From: AE-B3B sp964543295
GTDB taxonomy: Bacteria; Aerophobota; Aerophobia; Aerophobales; AE-B3A
Assembly (NCBI GenBank): GCA_964543295.1
Contig: CAZIXA010000001.1
Span: 186,001-250,000 of the forward strand
DNA: 64,000 nucleotides
Direction of reading: 5' to 3'
The position numbers were made by a program, and so were the translations under genes. The notes under the pieces are model-generated. The model saw only the letters and a list, made by a program, of their open reading frames with translations, did not search any database and was not told where the DNA came from. Below are positions 18,527 to 26,120 of the stretch, in pieces. How positions within the stretch are numbered: position 1 is the stretch's first letter; every line of letters starts with the position of its first letter.

Positions 18527-19243
18527 CTATACTTTTCTTAGTGAGGCATTATAAAGTATCCGATTGCAATTTTCACAATAGACGATTTCTTTGCCCCTTT
18601 TAATTCGGCCGATCAAAGAAGGAGGAACTTTTACATTACAGCCCTCGCAGATACCGTCTTTGATGGGGACCACAGCTAGTTCATCTCTTAGCTGGTGAAG
18701 TTTCTCGTACTGCTCCAATAAAACGGGATTTAATCGAGGAATCAATTTCTCTCGCTCCTCCTGGAACTCCTCTCCCTTAGAGATAAGCTCTTTTAAATTG
18801 GAGATCAAAACTTTTTTCTCACGATCAAGCTCATTCTTTTCTGCTTCCGCTTTCACTTTAAAAGAAGGAAGAAATTGGGTTAGTTCTTCCTCTTCTTCCA
18901 TCAATTCCAACAAGAGATCCTCTATTTCCCTTTTTTCGCTCTCTACGTGGCTGACCTCTTTATCTAAGGCTGTAAATTCATCCTGTGATTTGACCCTGTA
19001 TTTCTCCTCCTCATGCTTGGCCAACCTTACATCCACTTCATCTATCCTTCTTTCTTCTCCCCTTCTTTTTTTCTTTATTTCTTTCAGCTTCTCCTGTTTG
19101 CTTAATAAATTCTTCTCCAGTTCACTGATTTTGATCTCTCGTTGTCGAATCTGATGAGACAGTTTCTTTTTCCTTTGCTCATTTTTAGCTATCTCTGAGT
19201 CCAGGTCTTGAAGCTCAATAAGTAAAAAAAGCTCTTCTCCCAC
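18527..19243 (-). CDS. Coiled-coil protein with C-terminal C4 zinc ribbon (DUF164-type)
   Basis: The 238-residue protein is almost entirely charged coiled coil over residues 1-185. It ends in a zinc ribbon with CEGC and CENC pairs (CEGCNVKVPPSLIGRIK then VYCENCNRILY). This is the architecture of the COG1579 / zf-RING_7 family, widespread in bacteria and without an agreed molecular function; nucleic-acid binding is suspected. The GTG start follows a purine-rich GAGGGGGAGGG. It leads the ruvX-mltG-hisS-aspS gene string downstream of the tRNA-Val gene. Confidence 0.85.
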   Translation of the reverse strand: MGEELFLLIELQDLDSEIAKNEQRKKKLSHQIRQREIKISELEKNLLSKQEKLKEIKKKRRGEERRIDEVDVRLAKHEEEKYRVKSQDEFTALDKEVSHVESEKREIEDLLLELMEEEEELTQFLPSFKVKAEAEKNELDREKKVLISNLKELISKGEEFQEEREKLIPRLNPVLLEQYEKLHQLRDELAVVPIKDGICEGCNVKVPPSLIGRIKRGKEIVYCENCNRILYNASLRKV

Positions 19244-19324
19244 CCCTCCCCCTCAACGTATCAGCGTATCAAAGGTAGTTGTGATTTTTCCCCTATAATT
19301 TTACTCATTTCTGATCCCTGAGTT

Positions 19325-19399
19325 TGGTGCGGGGTGATGGGTTCGAACCAACGACCTCTTGCTTGTAAGGCAAGCGCTCTTCCTCTGAGCTAACCCCGC
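19325..19399 (-). tRNA. tRNA-Val (anticodon TAC)
   Basis: On the minus strand the acceptor GCGGGGT pairs perfectly with ACCCCGC, followed by discriminator A and an encoded CCA (19325-19327). The anticodon stem CTTGC/GCAAG encloses CTTACAA, giving TAC, which reads GUA and related Val codons. It is the last of three tRNAs transcribed Lys, Glu, Val. Its first base lies one nucleotide after the end of tRNA-Glu. Confidence 0.95.
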
Positions 19400-19400
19400 G

Positions 19401-19472
19401 TGCCCCCAGGGGGAGTCGAACCCCCATCGCTGGGATGAAAACCCAGTGTCCTATCCGTTAGACTATGGGGAC
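19401..19472 (-). tRNA. tRNA-Glu (anticodon TTC)
   Basis: On the minus strand acceptor GTCCCCA pairs with TGGGGGC (one T-G pair), discriminator A. The anticodon stem CTGGG/CCCAG encloses TTTTCAT, giving TTC. No CCA is encoded, and only one base separates it from tRNA-Val, so the 3' end must be made by processing and CCA addition. It follows tRNA-Lys by four bases. Confidence 0.95.
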
Positions 19473-19476
19473 CGGA

Positions 19477-19549
19477 TGAGCCGTGCAGGAGTCGAACCTG
19501 CGACCCTCGGCTTAAAAGGCCGATGCTCTACCAGCTGAGCTAACGGCTC
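19477..19549 (-). tRNA. tRNA-Lys (anticodon TTT)
   Basis: On the minus strand acceptor GAGCCGT pairs with ACGGCTC, discriminator A. The anticodon stem TCGGC/GCCGA encloses CTTTTAA, giving TTT. It is the first gene of a Lys-Glu-Val tRNA operon and lies about 7 bp after the predicted transcription start of a near-consensus promoter at 19563-19590. Confidence 0.95.
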
Positions 19550-19562
19550 TGTTGGCCTTTCT

Positions 19563-19590
19563 ATTATAGCAAAGCGTGAGGCTGTGTCAA
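19563..19590 (-). promoter_or_regulatory. Consensus sigma-70-type promoter of the tRNA-Lys-Glu-Val operon
   Basis: On the minus strand a perfect TTGACA (19585-19590) is followed, after 16 bp, by a perfect TATAAT (19563-19568). The predicted start is near 19556, just before tRNA-Lys. Both hexamers match the consensus exactly, as expected for a strong stable-RNA promoter. It sits in the gap after the recX stop. Confidence 0.85.
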
Positions 19591-19593
19591 GAA

Positions 19594-20214
19594 TTAGGTT
19601 TTCTGGATCTCCTCCACAACATTAGATATTACTTCAAAAGAAAAGCCTCTCCGCCTCAATAGGTTCGAAACACGCTCAGTGAGTCTCTGTGATTCTTTCA
19701 AAACCCCCCTTTTTTTCCTAACTAAGTCTAAAGCTATCTGAACTTCATTAATTCCGGAATATAGATCCTTAAGGATCTCATCAGCCATCTCTCTATTCAC
19801 CCCTTTTTGCTCAAGCTCAGATTGTATTCTCCAACTTCCGTAACCCTTTTTTATACGGTTCTCTGCCCATAGTCGAGTAAATCTCTTATCATTTATCAAA
19901 TTCCGATCTTTCAGGTACTTGACAACTTTTTCTATCAGCTTTTCCTCGTACCCTTTTTGCCTCATCCTCATTTTTATTTCTCGCAAGCTCCTTTCCCGGT
20001 AATCTAAAAGCATGAGAGCATAGGCCTGAGCTTTATTTAATTCTTCCTGGGAGGTTATCTTTTTAAGATCCTTCTCATCTACCAGTTTTCCCACTCTTAA
20101 GTCCATATCCTCAACTGTCTTTTTATCAATACCCAGGACAAACTCTCCATCTATAAAGATAGAGTATCTATTAGGATTTCTCCTTTGAGAATTTATAGCG
20201 GTAATTGTTCCCAT
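19594..20214 (-). CDS. recX: Regulatory protein RecX
   Basis: RecX binds RecA filaments and limits recombination and SOS activity. The 206-residue protein has an N-terminal region common in longer RecX proteins (residues 1-60). Three-helix repeats follow, with the family motifs LLDYRERSLREIKMRM and KGYGSWRIQSEL. No recA is next to it here. The ATG follows the membrane-protein gene after 8 bp. Confidence 0.9.
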   Translation of the reverse strand: MGTITAINSQRRNPNRYSIFIDGEFVLGIDKKTVEDMDLRVGKLVDEKDLKKITSQEELNKAQAYALMLLDYRERSLREIKMRMRQKGYEEKLIEKVVKYLKDRNLINDKRFTRLWAENRIKKGYGSWRIQSELEQKGVNREMADEILKDLYSGINEVQIALDLVRKKRGVLKESQRLTERVSNLLRRRGFSFEVISNVVEEIQKT

Positions 20215-20222
20215 TTTTTATA

Positions 20223-20663
20223 CTAATCTGCTTTTAAAAACAGTAAACTCCCTAAGAAGAGAAAAGTTGTTACTCCTATAGCATAATAGGATTGAGGAGC
20301 CCAGTAGTTGCCCTTAAGGCCAAACTCCATGGTTAACAAGAGTCCAAACTCATCTGCAACTAATCCAAGACCTCCTCCAAACATCACGCTGGCAATTCCT
20401 TTAAAGACCCTCCTGTATAATCTTTTGTATCTAATCAAGGCTAACCAATTGGAGAGTATCAATAAAAGTATCCCGTAATAAAAGTGATGAATGTGGTAAC
20501 CTTTAATGTAGAAATAGCCGAAAATAGCCTTTCCCTTCCCAACGTCCAGAACAACTGCACGGGAGACCAGCACGCTGGTCGCAAAGGCGATAAAAGCCCA
20601 GAGAAGACTCTCTTTCCCCTTTTCAATTATGCACCTTTCATACCACCTTATTATCGATTTCAT
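20223..20663 (-). CDS. Small integral membrane protein of unknown function
   Basis: I do not recognise this 146-residue protein. It has four likely transmembrane segments (about 18-38, 60-80, 88-108, 124-143). A histidine cluster GYHIHHFYYG lies around residues 55-64 and GLVADEFGLLLT around residues 100-111. The His cluster and the Asp-Glu pair inside membrane-associated segments could bind metal or form an active site, but no function is assigned. The start has AAGGAG seven bases before the ATG, so it is a real gene. It precedes recX by 8 bp in the same direction. Confidence 0.75.
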   Translation of the reverse strand: MKSIIRWYERCIIEKGKESLLWAFIAFATSVLVSRAVVLDVGKGKAIFGYFYIKGYHIHHFYYGILLLILSNWLALIRYKRLYRRVFKGIASVMFGGGLGLVADEFGLLLTMEFGLKGNYWAPQSYYAIGVTTFLFLGSLLFLKAD

Positions 20664-20690
20664 ATGTTCTCCTTCTCTATTTTGCTACTA

Positions 20691-20748
20691 GGAAAGTATT
20701 GGTATTTAGAAGATTTATACACGTATCGAGGGGAAGAGTCCCGAGATA
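20691..20748 (+). repeat. 58-bp dispersed repeat, copy B
   Basis: Plus-strand counterpart of the minus-strand copy at 15721-15778, with four differences in 58 positions. It lies in the gap between the membrane-protein gene and the glmM-type gene, inverted with respect to those genes, whereas copy A runs in the same direction as its neighbours. It is therefore not tied to a transcription direction. Confidence 0.6.
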
Positions 20749-20816
20749 TTCCAGAATTCCTTACCATTTGACAATTCTCAGGTTAATGATTCCTGAAAAC
20801 CTTTGGGAAGCCAGCC

Positions 20817-22163
20817 TTAAGTCACCTCATTAATCTTCTCTAGCCCTATTTGGTAGAGAGATTCTGCTCTTTTTTTGGTTTTTGCTTCGGTAATGATACG
20901 AATCACCGGTTCTGTACCTGAAGGCCTTATATGAATCCAACCGTCCTCTAAGGTAATTTTTACCCCATCAAGAAAGTCAAGACTCTCGGGCTTGAACTGC
21001 TCTTCTAATTTGTTCTTAATCAATGAAAAATCTTGTCCAGCGAATGCTTGCTTTTCTTTTACCATGTAATAGTGGGGTAGTTTGTTAGCTAATTCTGACA
21101 CCGGTTCATCGGCGTCAGTCAGATAATCAAGCAGTAGGGCAATAGCAGCGATTCCATCCCGAGCGTAATGAACCTCAGGGATAATCACTCCTCCGTTCCC
21201 CTCCCCCCCTATTGTTGCCTTTTCTTCCTTCATACAACGGGATACATGAACATCTCCTATCTTTGTCCGTTTAACAACGCAGTTAAATTCGGCAGCTACA
21301 TCATCCAAAGCCTGAGTAGTGGAAAGGTTTGTGACTACCAACCCGGCTTTTTTACTTAGGGAAAATTTAGCTGCCATTAAGAGAGTATAATCCTCAGGTA
21401 AAATTTCTCCCTTATCAGTCACTATAGCCACTCTATCTGCATCAGCATCATGGGCAAAACCGATATCTGCTCTTGTAGATTTGACTATTCGGGAAAGCTC
21501 CCTTAGATGGGAAGGGATCGGCTCAGGGGGACGAGCAAAGATACCATTAGGCTCACAGTTAAGGGAAACTACCTCGCATCCCAACTTCTGGCAAAGTTTT
21601 GGGCTGATTAGCGCTCCCGCCCCATTACCTGCATCTATAACAACTTTAAGTTTTTTACTTCTGATTTTTTTTTCATTTACAACTTTCAAGACTTGATTCA
21701 AATGATTTTCTATGGCTGAATTTTCCTTGTAAATCCTACCCAGGTGATTCCAGGGTGCTCGCTTTATCATATCTTTGTTATAAATTTGTATAACTTTTTT
21801 TCCCTCCTCGGGGTAAAGAAAAAGACCATCAGAACGGATGAACTTTAAGGCGTTCCACTCTGCCGGATTGTGGCTTCCACTAATAGCGATACCTCCGCTA
21901 GCATGGAGTTTTTCTACCATAAGCTGCAGGGTAGGAGTTGGGCAAACACCTACATCGATAACCTCGGACCCTATGGAAATTAAGCCGCTAAAGACAGAGA
22001 GTCTGAACATTTCATTTGATGTACGGGTATCTGAACCCACCAGAATGGGTCCGGTACCGAGGAACTCACCAAAGGCAGCTGAGAACTTGGTTACGATCTC
22101 AGGGATGAGAGCTTCTCCCACAATTCCTCTTACCCCTGAGACGCTGATCATTAAAGTTTTCAT
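20817..22163 (-). CDS. glmM: Phosphoglucosamine mutase / phosphomannomutase family enzyme
   Basis: Alpha-D-phosphohexomutases interconvert 1- and 6-phosphates of sugars; GlmM feeds UDP-GlcNAc synthesis, the substrate of MurA. The 448-residue protein has the phosphoserine loop AISGSHNPAEWNALKF around residue 95. It also has the metal loop AHDADADRVAIV, the sugar-binding GGEGNGGVI and the phosphate-binding RPSGTEPVIRI near the end. GSHNP rather than ASHNP and the overall spacing resemble archaeal-type GlmM/PMM, so substrate preference is uncertain. Its first 65 bp overlap the end of rnc. Confidence 0.85.
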   Translation of the reverse strand: MKTLMISVSGVRGIVGEALIPEIVTKFSAAFGEFLGTGPILVGSDTRTSNEMFRLSVFSGLISIGSEVIDVGVCPTPTLQLMVEKLHASGGIAISGSHNPAEWNALKFIRSDGLFLYPEEGKKVIQIYNKDMIKRAPWNHLGRIYKENSAIENHLNQVLKVVNEKKIRSKKLKVVIDAGNGAGALISPKLCQKLGCEVVSLNCEPNGIFARPPEPIPSHLRELSRIVKSTRADIGFAHDADADRVAIVTDKGEILPEDYTLLMAAKFSLSKKAGLVVTNLSTTQALDDVAAEFNCVVKRTKIGDVHVSRCMKEEKATIGGEGNGGVIIPEVHYARDGIAAIALLLDYLTDADEPVSELANKLPHYYMVKEKQAFAGQDFSLIKNKLEEQFKPESLDFLDGVKITLEDGWIHIRPSGTEPVIRIITEAKTKKRAESLYQIGLEKINEVT

Positions 22164-22857
22164 TATGCATTACCTTTATCCAGGCAGATTGAGCAGCGAC
22201 CTTCTCTGCCCTCTTCTTACTGGTTCCCCACCCTTCTCCCCAGACTTTCCCCCCAATCCTAACTTTTACTCTGAACTTCTTACTATGGTGCGGACCGATT
22301 TCCTGAATTACCTGATACTGAGGAACAGATTTGTGCACCGACTGGGTATATTCCTGTAGTTGAGATTTAAAGTCCTTTATTTTGGCAATTTCCTCCTCTT
22401 CTTCTATAAATCGGTCTAATATGAAGTGACGTGCAGTCTCTAACCCCTTATCCAGATATAGAGCTCCAATTATAGACTCATAAGCATCGGCCAATAAAGC
22501 ATCCTGCGACTGGATCCCTTCCTGATCCTTGCCTATTAAAAGATAGTTTCCTATCTTAATTTTTCGGGCACAATGGGAAAGGCTTTCCTCGGATACCAAG
22601 ATAGAACGAAGTTTAGACAGCTCACCTTCACTGAGGGCCGGATAGGCTTTGAAAAGATGTTCTGCGGTAACTAACTCCAGTACTGCATCCCCTAAAAATT
22701 CCAATCTTTCGTAGTGAGAGATAGTCCTTTTATTGGTTAACTTAGCATAAGAGGCGTGAGTTAAGGCCTGATCCAAGAGATTTAGGCTGGTGAATTTAAC
22801 ACCGAGGTTTCTTTGGAGTTCTTCCAGCTCCTTTCTACGGGCAGAACTCATCTTCAT
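22099..22857 (-). CDS. rnc: Ribonuclease III
   Basis: RNase III cleaves double-stranded RNA in rRNA and mRNA processing. From the ATG at 22857 the protein has 252 residues. The signature ERLEFLGDAVLELV with the catalytic acidic residues is near residue 50, followed by the ADAYESIIGALYLD helix and a C-terminal dsRNA-binding domain (GTSKKRAEKVAAQSA). About 20 extra residues follow the dsRNA-binding domain and run 65 bp into glmM. The start codon lies just inside the fabF stop region. The acpP-fabF-rnc order is a classical bacterial arrangement. Confidence 0.93.
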   Translation of the reverse strand: MKMSSARRKELEELQRNLGVKFTSLNLLDQALTHASYAKLTNKRTISHYERLEFLGDAVLELVTAEHLFKAYPALSEGELSKLRSILVSEESLSHCARKIKIGNYLLIGKDQEGIQSQDALLADAYESIIGALYLDKGLETARHFILDRFIEEEEEIAKIKDFKSQLQEYTQSVHKSVPQYQVIQEIGPHHSKKFRVKVRIGGKVWGEGWGTSKKRAEKVAAQSAWIKVMHNENFNDQRLRGKRNCGRSSHP

Positions 22858-22858
22858 C

Positions 22859-24091
22859 TCAGAATTTTTTGACCACCAATACGGCGTTATGTCCCCCAAA
22901 GCCCATGGAATTGGACATAGCAATCTTTATTTTGACTTCCCTGGCTTTGTTAGGGACATAATCCAAATCACATTCAGGATCAGGATTTTCATAATTGATG
23001 GTGGGAGGAATAATCCCGTCTCTAAGGGCCAAAAGACAGGCGATCAGTTCCACTCCGCCGGTTGCCCCCAAAAGATGACCAGTCATGGATTTAGTGGAAC
23101 TTACAGGAATCTGGTAAGCTTTTCTTCCAAAGACATCCTTAATGGCCTGAGTCTCCACTTTATCATTAAAAGGAGTAGAGGTTCCATGAGCGTTTATATA
23201 ATCTACCTCCTGAGAAGAAATTTTGGCATCCTCTAGTGCTTTGTTCATTGCCTGTCTAATCCCTCTTCCGTCTAACACTGGCTGGGTTATATGATAGGCA
23301 TCCGCACTCATGCCAAAACCGGTGATCTCTCCCCAAATAGGCACACCTCTTTTCCTAGCTCGATCTAACTCTTCTAGAACCACAATCCCGGCTCCTTCCC
23401 CTATTACAAATCCGTCTCTTTCCTTATCGAAGGGTCGAGAAGCTTTTTCAGGATGTCCATTTCTGGTAGAGAGAGCTCGCATTGAGCAAAACCCAGCCAA
23501 TCCCAGAGGAGTAATAGCAGCTTCAGTTCCTCCGGCAATCATGATTTCCGCATCTCCCCTCTGAATAATCTTGAATGCCTCTCCTATGGAATGATTCCCC
23601 GTAGCGCAGGCGGTAGAGACAGAAAAATTAGGACCAGAGAATCCATACTCGATAGCAATCAGAGCTGAGGTAATGTCGGTAATTAACATAGGAACCAAGA
23701 AGGGACTTACTCGCTGAGGACCCTTTTGCAGAAGAATAGTTTGTTCTCTTTCAATAGTCCGGAGTCCTCCCACACCGGAGCCCACCAGAACCCCTATTGT
23801 AGTTGGATCATTATCTTCACCAATTATTCCGCCCTGCCTTACGGCCTCTTCTGCTGCCACCATTCCCAGTTGAGTAAACCGATCCATTCGTCTGACTTCT
23901 TTAGGCGGAAGATAGCGGTAAGGATCGAAATTTTTAACCTCACCAGCTATGTGACTGCGGTAAGAGGAAGGATCAAAATGGGTTATTGTTCCTATGCCAT
24001 TCTTTCCAAGAAAAAGAGCCTTGCAAAAATTTTTGACCCCGATACCAATGGGAGAAACTACTCCCATCCCTGTAACGACTACTTGGCGCAC
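22859..24091 (-). CDS. fabF: Beta-ketoacyl-ACP synthase II
   Basis: FabF condenses malonyl-ACP with acyl-ACP in fatty-acid elongation. The 410-residue thiolase-fold enzyme has the catalytic Cys in VSTACATGNHSIGEA and the two catalytic histidines in NAHGTSTPFND and SMTGHLLGATGG. It also has the GFGGHNAVLV C-terminal motif. It lies downstream of acpP and upstream of rnc. The reductase gene fabG, normally just before acpP, survives only as a remnant at 24795-24953. Confidence 0.96.
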   Translation of the reverse strand: MRQVVVTGMGVVSPIGIGVKNFCKALFLGKNGIGTITHFDPSSYRSHIAGEVKNFDPYRYLPPKEVRRMDRFTQLGMVAAEEAVRQGGIIGEDNDPTTIGVLVGSGVGGLRTIEREQTILLQKGPQRVSPFLVPMLITDITSALIAIEYGFSGPNFSVSTACATGNHSIGEAFKIIQRGDAEIMIAGGTEAAITPLGLAGFCSMRALSTRNGHPEKASRPFDKERDGFVIGEGAGIVVLEELDRARKRGVPIWGEITGFGMSADAYHITQPVLDGRGIRQAMNKALEDAKISSQEVDYINAHGTSTPFNDKVETQAIKDVFGRKAYQIPVSSTKSMTGHLLGATGGVELIACLLALRDGIIPPTINYENPDPECDLDYVPNKAREVKIKIAMSNSMGFGGHNAVLVVKKF

Positions 24092-24171
24092 TATGCTTTC
24101 TCCTTAGTTCAGTGGCTGAAAATTGATAAATAGATGAAAAAGTGTTCTCATTAATTTTTGACCCCTCATTA

Positions 24172-24417
24172 TTATTGTTCAAGGTGACCCTCAATATAAT
24201 CTACTACCTTCTGCACCGAGGTCAGTTTTTCTGCTTCTTCATCGGAAATCTCCAAATCAAATTCTTCTTCCAAAGCCATCACTAATTCCACTGTGTCCAA
24301 TGAATCTGCTCCCAGATCATCTACAAACTTGGCCTCGGATACAATCTGGGAGTCATCCACTCCCAGTTGTTCACTAGTAATCTCCTTCACCTTTTTTAGA
24401 ATATCGTCCCTGAGCAT
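24172..24417 (-). CDS. acpP: Acyl carrier protein
   Basis: ACP carries growing acyl chains on a 4'-phosphopantetheine arm. The 81-residue acidic protein has the attachment serine in LGADSLDTVELVMALEEEF (Ser40). The start is preceded by a perfect AGGAGG. It leads fabF and rnc. The region upstream on the same strand contains a terminal-inverted-repeat element and the fabG remnant, so it may depend on a promoter at or inside the repeat. Confidence 0.97.
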   Translation of the reverse strand: MLRDDILKKVKEITSEQLGVDDSQIVSEAKFVDDLGADSLDTVELVMALEEEFDLEISDEEAEKLTSVQKVVDYIEGHLEQ

Positions 24418-24454
24418 TCCAACCTCCTTTTTGGTTCTTTCTATGTATACCAGG

Positions 24455-24803
24455 AAATCTATTCAGCCGCAGATTTACGCTGATATTCTTCTTTCATTGT
24501 CATATACAAATCTTTTGAATCCTGGTTTTCTACCAAAATTCAAGATACTCGAGGGGGGAAATATCCCCCCTCGACGGCTCGATCGGCAAAGCCGACTCTC
24601 GCTTCGCTCAAGCAAGTCGAGCCTGCTCCCCTCTTTTTTCTGATATCTCGTCTGCCGAGGTTTACTTCATAACAATTCAGAGAAATTATTGAAATTCCTA
24701 TGCCTCAAAATAAGCCAACTTCAGTAGTTTTTGCCTCATTTTTCAATAAACTCAACAAACCCAAACCGTGTTCATCTGTGTGAATCTGTGGCTAAATAAT
24801 TAC
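24455..24803. mobile_element. Terminal-inverted-repeat element, copy 1, interrupted by a second element
   Basis: The flanks (about 24461-24543 and 24709-24803) match the 199-bp element at 25922-26120 almost base for base, including CAGCCGCAGATTTACGCTG at the left and GTTCATCTGTGTGAATCTG at the right. The two ends are imperfect inverted repeats of each other. The middle carries a 162-bp hairpin element at 24544-24705 that the other copy lacks. No open reading frame is present, so this is a miniature, non-autonomous type of element. It lies between acpP and the fabG remnant and seems to have disrupted the 3' end of fabG. Confidence 0.75.
24544..24705 (+). repeat. Hairpin-rich dispersed element, copy 1 (nested)
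   Basis: It starts GATACTCGAGGGGGG and ends near ATTCCTATGCCT, with CAA on both sides (24541-24543 and 24706-24708), consistent with a short target duplication. Inside are stems such as GAGGGGGG/CCCCCCTC and CGGC AAA GCCG. Compared with the copies at 39535 and 58215 it lacks about 25 bp of the first hairpin loop. It is inserted in the terminal-inverted-repeat element 24455-24803. Confidence 0.75.
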
Positions 24804-24953
24804 TATCTTGATTAGCGTAGTCGTAATATAAGCTGCCTCCCCTTACTCTTCCTTCTTCATCCTTACCAGTAATCTATCCTCCCTAACACCAGAGATATTG
24901 ACTAATATATCAACTGGCTTATATTTGTCAATCACTTGCCTGCTCGCGTTTTG
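24795..24953 (-). pseudogene. fabG: Remnant of 3-oxoacyl-ACP reductase (fabG)
   Basis: On the minus strand, 24846-24953 reads VIDKYKPVDILVNISGV and then REDRLLVRMKKEE before a stop. This matches the FabG core (the VDILVNNAG and LLMRMK region). Directly after the stop, in the same frame, comes GEAAYITTTL, which matches the FabG C-terminal DEAAYITGETL. The N-terminal nucleotide-binding part, the catalytic Tyr-x-x-x-Lys region and the last residues are missing. The position, just upstream of acpP-fabF-rnc, is where fabG normally sits. The gene has decayed by internal deletion and by insertion of the element at 24455-24803. A working copy must be elsewhere if the pathway is intact. Confidence 0.8.
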
Positions 24954-24985
24954 TTAGACCAATTACTACTTGGAGGGAAAAATGA

Positions 24986-25918
24986 TCACCGATCTTCCAG
25001 ACAATAAATGGCGTCGTTCATGTCCTGAGGCAGAGGTGCCTCAAACTCCATCCACTTTTCTTTCCGAGGATGAAAAAAGCCTAGACTTTTAGCGTGCAGC
25101 ATGGCTCTCTTCAATTTGTGGGGAAAATCCTTTCCCTTTCTCGAGGTATAAAGAACATCTCCTAGTAGAAAGCAATTTATGAAATGTAGGTGAAGGCGAA
25201 TTTGGTGAGTCCTGCCGGTTAAAGGATGTATTTCTAAGAGACTCCAGTTTTCCCACTGCCTCAGCAGCTGATAAGTAGTGACTGCCTCCTGACTATATCT
25301 ACCATCTATGGTCATTTTTTTGCCGGCTTTAGGACTTCTCCCGATCTTTGCCTCAATGGTTCCCTCATTTTGGGAAGGTCTTCCTCTCACTAGAGCTAGA
25401 TAGGTTTTCCTCACTATCCGCTTTCGAAACTGTGCAGCCAGAGCGAGATGAGTGGGGTCATCCTTAGCTACCACCATCACTCCGGAGGTATCTTTATCCA
25501 GACGATGTACAATTCCTTGGCGTAAGATACCACCAACCTTAGATAGATGATTACCATGAGCAAGAAGAGCATTAACCAGAGTACCTCCTTGTCTAGAAGA
25601 CACTGGATGAACCAGCATTCCGGCTGGTTTATTTATCACTAAGAGGCTACTGTCTTCCCAGAGGATGTTTAAGGGGATAGGTTCTGGGAGTGGAATTGGT
25701 TGGCCGGATGATGGAATATCAACCTCGATTCTGTCCCCTTTTTCCACAAGATAAGCCTGTTTGCTAGCCTCTTTGTTCACAAAAACCTTCCCTTTTCTGA
25801 TTAAGCTTTGAATGAGGGAACGGGAAAAACAGGGCATCTGTTTTTTTAAAAAAAGATCCAGTCTGACCCTTTTATCTTCCTGCACCAAAAAATGCTGAAT
25901 ACCTGAGGTCTTAGTCAT
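24986..25918 (-). CDS. Ribosomal large-subunit pseudouridine synthase, RluA/RluD family
   Basis: These enzymes isomerise uridine in 23S rRNA. The 310-residue protein has an N-terminal S4 RNA-binding domain (about 14-75) and the catalytic domain with HRLDKDTSGVMVVAK, whose aspartate is catalytic. Later motifs KTYLALVRG and HPLTGRTHQIRLHL are also present. It is closest in layout to RluD. The start codon lies only 4 bp from the edge of the inverted-repeat element at 25922-26120, so no ordinary ribosome-binding site is visible. In other bacteria it commonly follows lspA, as here with lgt between. Confidence 0.92.
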   Translation of the reverse strand: MTKTSGIQHFLVQEDKRVRLDLFLKKQMPCFSRSLIQSLIRKGKVFVNKEASKQAYLVEKGDRIEVDIPSSGQPIPLPEPIPLNILWEDSSLLVINKPAGMLVHPVSSRQGGTLVNALLAHGNHLSKVGGILRQGIVHRLDKDTSGVMVVAKDDPTHLALAAQFRKRIVRKTYLALVRGRPSQNEGTIEAKIGRSPKAGKKMTIDGRYSQEAVTTYQLLRQWENWSLLEIHPLTGRTHQIRLHLHFINCFLLGDVLYTSRKGKDFPHKLKRAMLHAKSLGFFHPRKEKWMEFEAPLPQDMNDAIYCLEDR

Positions 25919-25921
25919 ATC

Positions 25922-26120
25922 GTAATTATTCAGCCGCGGATTTACGCTGATATTCTTCTTTTATTATCATATACAAATCCTTTGAATTCTGGTTTTCTGC
26001 CAAAATTCAATAATAAGCCAATTTCAATAGTTGTTGCCTTATTTTTCAACTCAACAAACCCAACAAACTCAATAAACCCAAACCGTGTTCATCTGTGTGA
26101 ATCTGTGGCTAAACAGTTAC
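25922..26120. mobile_element. Terminal-inverted-repeat element, copy 2 (uninterrupted)
   Basis: The 199-bp element begins GTAATTATTCAGCC and ends GGCTAAACAGTTAC. The two 30-bp ends are inverted repeats agreeing at about 22 positions. It is the uninterrupted version of 24455-24803: where that copy has the hairpin element, this one runs straight from AAAATTCAA into TAATAAGCC. It fills the whole gap between lgt and rluD. Its right edge supplies the lgt stop codon (26117-26119) and its left edge ends 4 bp before the rluD ATG. Confidence 0.75.

Noticed and set aside
24904..24931. A TTGACA-16-TATATT promoter-like pair on the minus strand upstream of acpP.
   Set aside because: The bases fall inside the recognisable fabG remnant (the codons for IDKYKPVDILV), so the match is most simply explained as old coding sequence. 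It may function by chance, but there is no support for that.
24981..25090. A plus-strand ATG with GGAGGG upstream opposite the end of rluD.
   Set aside because: The frame is short, fully antisense to rluD and has no recognisable content.
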